Assembly (NCBI GenBank): GCA_022574315.1
Contig: JACZSH010000102.1
Location: forward strand, 1 to 5,038
Origin: Chloroflexota bacterium
GTDB lineage: Bacteria > Chloroflexota > Dehalococcoidia > Dehalococcoidales > RBG-16-60-22
Length of the DNA stretch: 5,038 bases
Reading direction: 5' to 3'
Positions 1 through 5,029 of this stretch are shown here, in pieces; positions within the stretch are counted from its first letter, which is position 1; the number at the start of each line of letters is the position of its first letter. The position numbers were made by a program, and so were the translations under genes. Under the pieces are notes generated by a model that had not been told where the DNA came from, searched no databases, and saw only the letters and a list, made by a program, of their open reading frames with translations.

Positions 1-116
1 GCCCGCCTCACCTTGTATACCTCCTTGAAATAGACGCCAACTCCCGGTCTCCCGAACTCTACGGCACACCCGGTTTCCCCTTCCTTGACGCGCCCGGTCA
101 GTTCGTTTGTCTTCAC
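1..116 (-). CDS. Partial ORF: C-terminal continuation of the upstream 4Fe-4S protein, after an in-frame TAA
   Basis: On the minus strand, immediately after the TAA that ends the ferredoxin ORF, the same reading frame continues open for 38 codons to the window edge. It begins GTG and reads VKTNELTGRVKEGETG, then CAVEFGRPGVGVYFKEV. From memory of one family of 4Fe-4S proteins in anaerobes, the end of the iron-sulfur module (GRGTEE) runs straight into MKTNDVTGR and an FG-x-E-x-GRPG segment, so this looks like the next part of the same protein. The GTG aligns with the Met of that MKTN motif and could serve as a start; an AGAGG lies 10 nt upstream of it, inside the end of the ferredoxin gene. It is therefore either a separate, translationally coupled gene or the downstream half of a gene broken by one GAA-to-TAA change. 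The 3' end is outside the window. The family alignment is recalled, not searched. Confidence 0.6.
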   Translation of the reverse strand, partial: MKTNELTGRVKEGETGCAVEFGRPGVGVYFKEVYKVRR

Positions 117-470
117 TTACTGGGTACCTCTACCTCCATCACCGGTGGATTCATGGGGTATCTGAGGGTCGCTAAAGGCGCGGCGAAGTGTTCTTGGCCA
201 GACCAGTTCATCGGCGGTTATGGCTCCGCTGGGGCAAATGTCGGGGTCGGGCTGAAAGCGGAGTTTGAAGAAAGCCAACACGCCCCGCAGGAAGCGCGTC
301 GGTTGCTGAGGGAGGTTCTCCGTGCTCATCCCTCGGTAGCAGGCGTAGCACTCAACGCATGCTTCTTCATTTATCTCGGACAGACCGTCATCGGCGATGT
401 ATATCGCGCCCATCGGACAGATGGGAACGCAGTTGGCACATCCGATACATTTAGCTTTGTCTATGCGCAC
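117..470 (-). CDS. Two-cluster [4Fe-4S] ferredoxin-type protein, apparently C-terminally truncated
   Basis: This 117-residue cytoplasmic protein likely carries electrons through two [4Fe-4S] clusters; no partner enzyme is visible. The first motif is canonical: CIGCANCVPICP with Cys8, 11, 14 and 18, followed by the usual GAI. The second starts normally at Cys38, 41 and 44 (CVECYAC), but its fourth Cys, in DICPSGAI, is Cys79. That leaves 34 residues between the third and fourth cysteines instead of three. The insert is basic and aromatic (TRFLRGVLAFFKLRF). The C-terminus (WPRTLRRAFSDP, HESTG, GRGTQ) resembles the linker found in longer 4Fe-4S proteins just before an MKTN motif, and that motif follows in frame after the stop. 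The start is GTG, chosen because GGGAGGT lies 7 nt upstream; the frame is open further upstream to a TGA but offers no ATG, GTG or TTG. The ferredoxin fold is certain, the role unknown. Confidence 0.85.
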   Translation of the reverse strand: MRIDKAKCIGCANCVPICPMGAIYIADDGLSEINEEACVECYACYRGMSTENLPQQPTRFLRGVLAFFKLRFQPDPDICPSGAITADELVWPRTLRRAFSDPQIPHESTGDGGRGTQ

Positions 471-646
471 TTCACTTACCTCCCGGCCAGAATTATGATT
501 TACCTGACATATCAGGCATTTTTGTTGACGTCCCCAGGATGCTCGTAATCACGGAAAACGACTGAGTATCCGTGTCAAGACAGGATAAAAAGGGGAAACA
601 GACCGGTAACCGCCGTGTCCCTTCCTGGGTCTATTGTAAAGGAAGC
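471..646 (-). other. Long 5' leader of the ferredoxin transcript with small hairpins
   Basis: If the promoter at 654-682 is used, the ferredoxin mRNA has a leader of about 175 nt with no convincing gene in it. Two perfect inverted repeats are visible: CACGGA/TCCGTG at 550-574 with a 13-nt loop, and CCTGA/TCAGG at 503-516 with a 4-nt loop, about 20 nt upstream of the ribosome binding site. A G-rich stretch, partly able to pair with a following TCCCC, precedes a run of T around 587-622 and might be an attenuator, but the pairing is imperfect. I recognise no known riboswitch class. Confidence 0.3.
478..484 (-). promoter_or_regulatory. Ribosome binding site deciding the GTG start of the ferredoxin
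   Basis: On the minus strand the sequence GGGAGGT sits 7 nt before the GTG at 470-468. It is close to a perfect anti-16S match at normal spacing, and it supports GTG as the start even though the reading frame remains open upstream. Confidence 0.75.
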
Positions 647-653
647 TATGATT

Positions 654-682
654 ATTATATCACTTCTGTAATAAACTGCCCA
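654..682 (-). promoter_or_regulatory. Extended -10 sigma70-type promoter for the ferredoxin gene
   Basis: Read on the minus strand, a perfect TATAAT (659-654) is preceded by TGA, giving the extended -10 consensus TGnTATAAT. Exactly 17 nt upstream is TGGGCA (682-677), a 4/6 match to TTGACA. Transcription would begin near 647 and run into the ferredoxin gene. The weak -35 with a perfect extended -10 is a normal trade-off in housekeeping promoters. Confidence 0.6.
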
Positions 683-771
683 TATCGTAAATTCGGTTAC
701 TATCCGTCTCATCAGTGGTGAGTACGTTTTCGGCTATTTCTACTGGTTCCACAGTCCCTCTTCCCAACTAC

Positions 772-799
772 CTCCCCCTCTCTTTTCAGGGAGAGGGAG
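772..799. repeat. CCCTCTC/GGGAGAG palindromic repeat (REP-like hairpin)
   Basis: The arms CTCCCCCTCTC (772-782) and GGGAGAGGGAG (789-799) pair over 11 positions with one C-A mismatch and one G-U pair around a TTTTCA loop. No T-tract follows on either strand, so it is not an intrinsic terminator. Its right arm plus the next two bases (GGGAGAGGGAGAT) nearly matches the right arm of the terminator at 4917-4952 (GGGAGAGGGGGAT), suggesting both come from one dispersed repeat family. The surrounding stretch 683-830 contains no gene or other signal that I can see. Confidence 0.55.
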
Positions 800-830
800 A
801 TACCGGGGGCGAGGTCATCATTTTGGTTTT

Positions 831-983
831 ATTTGTATTTGGTTGAACCCACTTGTCATTGCGAGGAGCGCCGCCCTGTCATTGCGAGGAGCGCAGCGAC
901 GAAGCAATCTCTAATATCGCTGAACAATTGATATAGATTGCTTTGCCTTCGGCTCGCAATGACATCACCAACCAAAACCGAAT
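831..983. repeat. MITE/REP-like palindromic element with a duplicated left arm
   Basis: The core has a left arm at 877-910 starting TGTCATTGCGAGGAGCGC and ending GAAGCAATCT. The right arm, 935-964, is its imperfect reverse complement, AGATTGCTTTGCC to GCAATGACA, around a 24-nt AT-rich centre (911-934). The first 18 bases of the left arm occur a second time at 854-871, offset by 23 bp. Outside the core, ATTTGTATTTGGTTG (831-845) and CAACCAAAACCGAAT (969-983) are inverted copies matching at 12 of 15 positions. I recognise the TCATTGCGAG...GAAGCAATCT palindrome as a common dispersed element in environmental anaerobe genomes. It has no coding capacity and would need a transposase elsewhere if it is mobile. 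It ends 20 bp before the HTH promoter. Confidence 0.75.
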
Positions 984-1003
984 AATACCATCATTGTAAG
1001 GAC

Positions 1004-1032
1004 TTGACAATAGCGACTCTTTTTATTATAAT
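1004..1032 (+). promoter_or_regulatory. Perfect-consensus sigma70-type promoter of the HTH/TIG operon
   Basis: TTGACA (1004-1009) and TATAAT (1027-1032) are both exact consensus hexamers separated by the optimal 17 nt. Predicted transcription starts near 1039-1040, giving a leader of only about 23 nt before the HTH gene. No terminator is visible until 4917, so this promoter probably serves all three genes. So strong a promoter usually needs a repressor, consistent with the palindrome overlapping its start site. Confidence 0.85.
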
Positions 1033-1049
1033 TGCTTTAACAAAGCAAT
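1031..1049. promoter_or_regulatory. Operator-like perfect palindrome at the transcription start
   Basis: ATTGCTTT-AAC-AAAGCAAT is a perfect 8-bp inverted repeat with a 3-nt spacer. It overlaps the last bases of the -10 box and is centred on the predicted +1. Because roughly half of it lies upstream of the start, the RNA could not fold the whole hairpin, which favours a DNA-level operator. The product of the gene directly downstream, a small HTH protein, is the obvious candidate ligand, but that is inference. Confidence 0.6.
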
Positions 1050-1062
1050 ATTTAAGTAGGCT

Positions 1063-1272
1063 GTGATGACACCACTGGATAACTATTATAACGTGATAGA
1101 GGTCAGCCGCCGCCTCAAGGTTCATCCGGAGACGGTAAAAAGGCTGTGCCGGCAGGGAGACTTGCCGGCCGACAAGATTCATAATACCTGGCTGATTAGC
1201 GGTGACATCCTGGACAACTTTGCCGGGACCTACAGCCCCAGACGGGGCGCCCGGAAAAAGCTGATTAAATAA
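1063..1272 (+). CDS. Small excisionase/MerR-like helix-turn-helix DNA-binding protein
   Basis: This 69-residue protein is almost entirely one winged-HTH module of the excisionase/BldC-like (HTH_17, MerR-type) class. It reads YYNVIEVSRRLKVHPETVKR, then LCRQGDLPADKI, then TWLISGDILDNF, matching the family pattern of a first helix (VSRRLKV), a recognition helix (HPETVKRLCRQG), a beta-wing (LPADKIHNTWLI) and a closing helix. A basic tail, PRRGARKKLIK, follows and may add DNA contacts. There is no effector domain. The start may be GTG 1063 or the next codon, ATG 1066; only a weak AGTAGG precedes them and better suits the ATG. It lies 51 nt ahead of the first TIG gene with no terminator between, so it is probably co-transcribed. 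No integrase or att site is present here, so regulation is more likely than excision. Self-regulation through the 1031-1049 palindrome is inferred. Confidence 0.85.
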   Translation: MMTPLDNYYNVIEVSRRLKVHPETVKRLCRQGDLPADKIHNTWLISGDILDNFAGTYSPRRGARKKLIK

Positions 1273-1323
1273 AGGAGACCTGTAAGGTATCAACCTGAAA
1301 TAATAAAGAGGACGGATTGGCCA

Positions 1324-3162
1324 ATGAAAAATGGTAAAATCCTCCGTCTGCTGTCAATGAGTGTTCTCTTACCACTCCTGGCGGTAATGATTATTGGTGC
1401 GCCGGCGCTGGCGGCGCCACTTATTACCCTTTCTCCCGAAAACGGTGCCGCCGGGACGACGGTTACGGTAATCGGCGAAAATTTTGACTCTTATAAAGGT
1501 GATAGTATTTATGTTTTCTTTGATGGTGTGGAGATGATTGGCAGCCCGCTGACGGTTCCTGAGACCGGTACTTTCATCTTCCGTTTCAATATTCCCGACG
1601 AGGCTGAACCGGGCGGACATACCATCAGGGTTAAAAATGAGTTCACCACTCTGGCACTCTCCACCTTTACCGTCCCGGAGACTGAAATCAGCCTGGATAC
1701 CCGGTCTGGAAATATCGGCGCCCGGGTGACCATTGAAGGCAAGGGATTTTCGGCGGATAAAGTGGTCACTTTCTTCTACGATAACGGGGTAAAAAAAATA
1801 CTGGGTACGCAGCCGGCCGATTCCGCCGGCGAGTTTAGTTTCAGCTTTGACGTTCCGGAAAGCGTGGGCGGGCAGCACCAGGTAAGCGTCCAGAACACCG
1901 CCGGCAATTATGCCGAGGCAGATTTTGAGGTGATTCCCCTGATTGCTCTCGGGCGGACTTCCGGGGCTATCGATGAGATATTGACCGTATCCGGCAACGG
2001 TTTCGGCCACCGTACCGACGTTGCCGTCTACTTCAACAACGACGAGGTGGCTTTCGCCAAGACGGATGACAACGGCAACTTTATGATGGCCTCCTTCAAC
2101 GTCCCGCCGCTGCCGCCCGGCAATTTCGATGTCAGGGTAGAAGACGATGATGGAAACACGGCTAAAGCCGCCTTTACTATCGTGGCTGGAGCCAGCCTTG
2201 ATAAAGCGTCCGGCAGCGTTGGCACCGAGGTTCTGGTGGCGGGAACCGGTTTTGCCCCCGGTGGTGAGGTAATCGTTCGTTATGATGATGAGGCGCTGGT
2301 CACCATCACCGCAGATAGCGATGGCCGCTTTGAGGCTGCCTTCAAGATTCCGGTCAGCCGGTACGGGGAACATACTGTCGTCGTCACTGATGGTGTTACC
2401 ACCCGCCAGCTCGCCTTTGTCATGGAAGAAGAATCACCGCCGGTGCCCGGACTGCGTCTGCCGGCCAATGCCAGTCAGGTAAAAGCCGGAGCTTACTTTG
2501 ACTGGGCGAAAGTTACCGACGCCAGTTTGCCGGTGTCTTATCATTTTCAGGTCGCTTCGGATACCAGTTTCACCACTCTGGTACTGGATAAGAAAGGACT
2601 GGCTGATTCAGAGTATGCCCTGGCCGGTGCCGAAAAGCTGCCTGCCACCAGCCCCGGCTCCCCTTATTACTGGCGGGTGAAAGCGGCCGACAGCGCTGCC
2701 AATGAGAGCGCCTGGTCATCTCTTTGGTCCTTTTATGTGCCGGCGCCGCCGGCGCCGGGCCGGCTCCTTCCGGAGACTGGCATTAAAGCGGAATCTGAGG
2801 TATTATTTAAGTGGGAAAGAGTGAGCAGTCTCACCCCGCCGGTAACTTACCATCTCCAGGTTGCCTCGGATAAAAATTTCGCTTCTGTAGTCCTGGAAAA
2901 GCAGGGCATGATAAAATCCGAGTACACCCTGACTGAAGAGGAAAGCCTGTCCGCCGTCAAGAAGGAAGTTCCCTACTACTGGAGAGTCAGGGCTACTGAC
3001 GGTGCCGGTAATGCCGGAGACTGGTCGGTACCCGGCTCGTTTTATATCGGGTTTAGCTTCCCTACCTGGCTTATCTTTGTTTTGATCGGCATCGCCGCTG
3101 TCGTTGTCGGTTTCATCGCCTTTTTACTGGGGAGAAGAACTGCTTACTATCAATCGGAATAA
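1324..3162 (+). CDS. Membrane-anchored surface protein with four TIG and two Fn3-like domains
   Basis: This 612-residue exported protein has an N-terminal signal peptide (basic MKNGKILR, hydrophobic core, likely cleavage after ALA at about 30). Four TIG/IPT Ig-like repeats follow, each marked by a G-T-x-V-T-x-x-G-x-x-F strand: GTTVTVIGENF (44), GARVTIEGKGF (132), DEILTVSGNGF (217) and GTEVLVAGTGF (300). Two fibronectin-III-like domains come next (about 372-472 and 475-575), each with a PVxYHxQVASD strand and a PYYWRV motif at 447 and 550. A helix at about 581-602 precedes a short basic cytoplasmic tail, GRRTAYYQSE. The protein contains no cysteine and has no lipobox or LPXTG, so it would be held by the C-terminal helix facing outward. 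AGAGGA lies 11 nt before the ATG. The next gene, 31 nt downstream, is a paralogue. An adhesive, stalk or S-layer-like role is plausible from the folds, but no ligand or enzymatic site is visible. Confidence 0.9.
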   Translation: MKNGKILRLLSMSVLLPLLAVMIIGAPALAAPLITLSPENGAAGTTVTVIGENFDSYKGDSIYVFFDGVEMIGSPLTVPETGTFIFRFNIPDEAEPGGHTIRVKNEFTTLALSTFTVPETEISLDTRSGNIGARVTIEGKGFSADKVVTFFYDNGVKKILGTQPADSAGEFSFSFDVPESVGGQHQVSVQNTAGNYAEADFEVIPLIALGRTSGAIDEILTVSGNGFGHRTDVAVYFNNDEVAFAKTDDNGNFMMASFNVPPLPPGNFDVRVEDDDGNTAKAAFTIVAGASLDKASGSVGTEVLVAGTGFAPGGEVIVRYDDEALVTITADSDGRFEAAFKIPVSRYGEHTVVVTDGVTTRQLAFVMEEESPPVPGLRLPANASQVKAGAYFDWAKVTDASLPVSYHFQVASDTSFTTLVLDKKGLADSEYALAGAEKLPATSPGSPYYWRVKAADSAANESAWSSLWSFYVPAPPAPGRLLPETGIKAESEVLFKWERVSSLTPPVTYHLQVASDKNFASVVLEKQGMIKSEYTLTEEESLSAVKKEVPYYWRVRATDGAGNAGDWSVPGSFYIGFSFPTWLIFVLIGIAAVVVGFIAFLLGRRTAYYQSE

Positions 3163-3180
3163 TACTGACGAGTTGAAATT

Positions 3181-3188
3181 GGGGAGGA
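3181..3188 (+). promoter_or_regulatory. Ribosome binding site fixing the start of the second TIG gene
   Basis: GGGGAGGA lies 5 nt before the ATG at 3194. The frame is also open back to an ATG at 3104, but that start lies inside the anchor-helix coding region of the preceding gene, has no comparable site, and would place 30 unrelated residues before an otherwise textbook signal peptide. Confidence 0.8.
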
Positions 3189-3193
3189 ACAGC

Positions 3194-4888
3194 ATGAAAT
3201 ACGCCAGAATAATACGGATATTATGTCTCGCCATCATTTTATCCGTCATGGTTTTCACCGTGCCGGTGGCGGCGCAGACCAGGTTTATCACCATTGGCCC
3301 GGCAGAAGGCAATATCGGCACCACCATCACCATTGTCGGTGAAGGTTTCACTAAGAGTTCCGAATCAACGGATAGATATGCCATTATCTATTTCTCCAGC
3401 CAGGAAGCCTCTACTCTGCATGACATTGACACGAAGGTTACTGCTTATAAAATCGTGGACTCGCTGGTTTACCTTGATTTACAGGGGGAGTTTACTACTA
3501 CGGTCGAGGTGCCTACTAAACTTGACGACGGCGCTGATACGGAAGACGTGACCGTGGGTACTTACTATATCTATGTCTGTTACTACAACCTTACCTCCCC
3601 GCCCACCATTGCCACCAAAATCCGGTCCGCGGCTGAGTTTACCGTCACCGGTGGCGAGATTACGCTCGATTTTACCGAAGATCCGGTAGCCACCGAGGTG
3701 GAGATTACCGGTGTTGACTTCGTCAGCAATGCCAGCCTTACCGTTTTCTATGACGATGAGGAAATCAATATCCAGAGCGGAGATGATGATACCGACAGTA
3801 ACGGTGAGTTTGTCTCCTCCATCCTCATCCCGGAAAGTACCGCCGGTGACCATACCGTCAAGGTGACCGTGTCCGGCAGCGAGGCGGAGGCTGTTTTTAC
3901 CGTTGAGCCGGAGATAATCCTCAGCCCCACGTCCGGGGAAGCCGCCACCACGGTTAGCGTCAGCGGCACCGGTTTTGGCCGGCGGAGTGACCTTGTTATC
4001 TATTTTAACGGGGCCGGGTTGAAGACCCTGACTACGGATTCTGCGGGCAGCTTTGGCGCCAACTTTGACGTGCCCGAACTTGACGTCGGTATTTACGATG
4101 TCGAAGCTGAGGACGATGATAACAACCTGGATACATCCAAGTTCACCATCACCGTGCCTCCGCCCCCTACCCCCTCGGAACCCACTCCCTCCGAACCGGC
4201 CACTCCGGATTCGACAAAAACGCAAATTAACGTCGAAACCCCAGGCGGCGCTATCGGTGGCACCATCGCTTTCAGTGGGTCCGGCTTTGATGAAGGTGAC
4301 ATAATCGTTAAATACGATGGTGAGGAGGTCTATACCACTACTGCCAGCGCCAGCGGTCTTTTCGTGGCGCTGTTCCCGGCTCCGGTCAGTAAGGCGGGCA
4401 CCCACACCATAACCGTCAGTGACGGCACCAATAGTGAGGAGTTTATCTTTACCGTGGAATCGCAGGCGCCGCCGGTGCCTTTACCGCTGCTGCCGGAGAT
4501 GGGGGTTGAAGTGGTATGGCCGCTTACTTTCGACTGGAAGGAAGTCATCGATGCCAGTCAGCCGGTGACCTATACCCTGCAGGTAGCCACCAGTGACGAC
4601 TTCGCGGCGGCTTCCGTTATCCTGGAAAAGGCAGAGCTAACCGCTTCGCAGTATGCGCTTACTCAAGTTGAAGAAGCCAAACTTTCCGGCCAGGAAACTC
4701 CTTATTACTGGCGGATAAGAGCTACGGACGGTGCCTCGAACGAGAGTGATTGGACCGGCGCCGGCCAGTTTCAGGTCCCCCAGCCCTTTAGCCTGCCCAG
4801 CTGGGCAATTTATACTCTGCTCGGACTCGGCGGGCTGGTGCTCTTTGCCGTCGGCTACTACCTCGGCCGCCGTACTGCTTATTACTAA
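3194..4888 (+). CDS. Membrane-anchored surface protein with four TIG and one Fn3-like domain, paralogue of the preceding gene
   Basis: This 564-residue protein starts at MKYARIIRIL, where the ribosome site and signal peptide agree (cleavage near VAA, about residue 27). TIG-like repeats are marked by GTTITIVGEGF (42), ATEVEITGVDF (166), ATTVSVSGTGF (251) and GGTIAFSGSGF (355). The first repeat is enlarged (about 29-152). A Pro/Ser/Glu linker, PPPPTPSEPTPSEPATP, at 322-338 separates repeats three and four. One fibronectin-III-like domain (about 425-528) carries PVTYTLQVA and PYYWRIRATDG. A transmembrane helix (about 536-557) ends in GRRTAYY, identical to the core of the upstream paralogue's tail. 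The mature part is acidic (DDEE, GDDDTD, AEDDDNN), and calcium binding is possible but unproven. The only cysteines are Cys11 in the signal peptide and Cys129. It is probably co-transcribed with the gene 31 nt upstream and followed by a terminator. Compared with that paralogue it has lost, or never gained, one Fn3-like unit. Confidence 0.9.
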   Translation: MKYARIIRILCLAIILSVMVFTVPVAAQTRFITIGPAEGNIGTTITIVGEGFTKSSESTDRYAIIYFSSQEASTLHDIDTKVTAYKIVDSLVYLDLQGEFTTTVEVPTKLDDGADTEDVTVGTYYIYVCYYNLTSPPTIATKIRSAAEFTVTGGEITLDFTEDPVATEVEITGVDFVSNASLTVFYDDEEINIQSGDDDTDSNGEFVSSILIPESTAGDHTVKVTVSGSEAEAVFTVEPEIILSPTSGEAATTVSVSGTGFGRRSDLVIYFNGAGLKTLTTDSAGSFGANFDVPELDVGIYDVEAEDDDNNLDTSKFTITVPPPPTPSEPTPSEPATPDSTKTQINVETPGGAIGGTIAFSGSGFDEGDIIVKYDGEEVYTTTASASGLFVALFPAPVSKAGTHTITVSDGTNSEEFIFTVESQAPPVPLPLLPEMGVEVVWPLTFDWKEVIDASQPVTYTLQVATSDDFAAASVILEKAELTASQYALTQVEEAKLSGQETPYYWRIRATDGASNESDWTGAGQFQVPQPFSLPSWAIYTLLGLGGLVLFAVGYYLGRRTAYY

Positions 4889-4916
4889 TCGGGATGAAGC
4901 AACTTTAACCCTCCTT

Positions 4917-4952
4917 CCCCTTCTCCCCCCACCGGGAGAGGGGGATTTTTTC
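4917..4952 (+). terminator. Rho-independent terminator of the HTH/TIG operon
   Basis: CCCCTTCTCCC (4917-4927) pairs with GGGAGAGGGGG (4934-4944) over 11 positions with one G-U pair and a 6-nt CCCACC loop. A is followed by six T (4946-4951). It lies 28 nt after the stop of the second TIG gene. The stem sequence closely resembles the hairpin at 772-799, so the terminator may have been recruited from a dispersed repeat. Confidence 0.85.
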
Positions 4953-4978
4953 TTGCTTAAAAACGTTCCTTTTTTGTA

Positions 4979-5006
4979 TTGACAATCATCTAAATAGTCT
5001 TATAAT
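4979..5006 (+). promoter_or_regulatory. Second consensus sigma70-type promoter, reading out of the window
   Basis: TTGACA (4979-4984) and TATAAT (5001-5006) are exact hexamers with a 16-nt spacer, preceded by an A/T-rich stretch with a run of seven T (4970-4976... region) that could act as an UP element. It lies just past the operon terminator and points rightward, so it should serve a gene beginning beyond 5038. Transcription would begin near 5013. Confidence 0.75.
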
Positions 5007-5011
5007 TAGGC

Positions 5012-5029
5012 CGTACAATCTAACGTACG
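5012..5029. repeat. CGTAC/GTACG inverted repeat at the predicted start of the second promoter
   Basis: CGTAC (5012-5016) and GTACG (5025-5029) form a 5-bp inverted repeat with an 8-nt spacer; the right arm lies inside the self-complementary ACGTACGT (5023-5030). The position, at the expected +1, parallels the palindrome at 1031-1049, but the sequence differs and the arms are short. It could be an operator or chance. Confidence 0.3.

Noticed and set aside
493..519. Eight-codon leader ORF (MPDMSGKS) before the ferredoxin
   Set aside because: The nearest purine-rich sequence is 11 nt away and weak; the peptide has no regulatory codon pattern.
153..548. 131-codon plus-strand frame opposite the ferredoxin
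   Set aside because: The minus strand encodes intact iron-sulfur motifs with a good ribosome site; the plus frame has neither motif nor start signals.
573..578. Exact TTGACA on the minus strand upstream of the ferredoxin
   Set aside because: No acceptable -10 hexamer lies 16-18 nt downstream; the extended -10 promoter at 654-682 is better.
831..983. Possible CRISPR array from repeated TGTCATTGCGAGGAGCGC
   Set aside because: Only two direct copies exist, 5 bp apart, with an inverted third arm; this is a palindromic dispersed element, not spaced repeats.
1272..1277. AAGGAG directly after the HTH stop codon
   Set aside because: No ATG, GTG or TTG follows at a usable distance, so there is no hidden small gene in the 51-nt gap.
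991..1293. 100-codon minus-strand frame across the HTH gene
   Set aside because: It runs against a consensus plus-strand promoter and a recognisable HTH domain and has no family features.
1369..2373. 334-codon open frame on the minus strand
   Set aside because: It lies wholly antisense to the first TIG gene, whose signal peptide, repeats and anchor are clear. It shows no domain or ribosome site and is explained by codon composition.
2740..2764. GC-rich tandem CCGGCGCCG repeat with palindromic character
   Set aside because: It is explained as the Pro/Ala linker (PAPPAPG) between the two Fn3-like domains of the first protein; no T-tract or other signal accompanies it.
3104..3193. Upstream in-frame start for the second TIG protein
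   Set aside because: It would overlap the anchor of the first protein and bury the signal peptide behind 30 residues; the ATG at 3194 has an excellent ribosome site.
3479..4405. 308-codon open frame on the minus strand
   Set aside because: Antisense to the second TIG gene; Gly/Arg/Asp-rich sequence without recognisable motifs, typical of a shadow frame.
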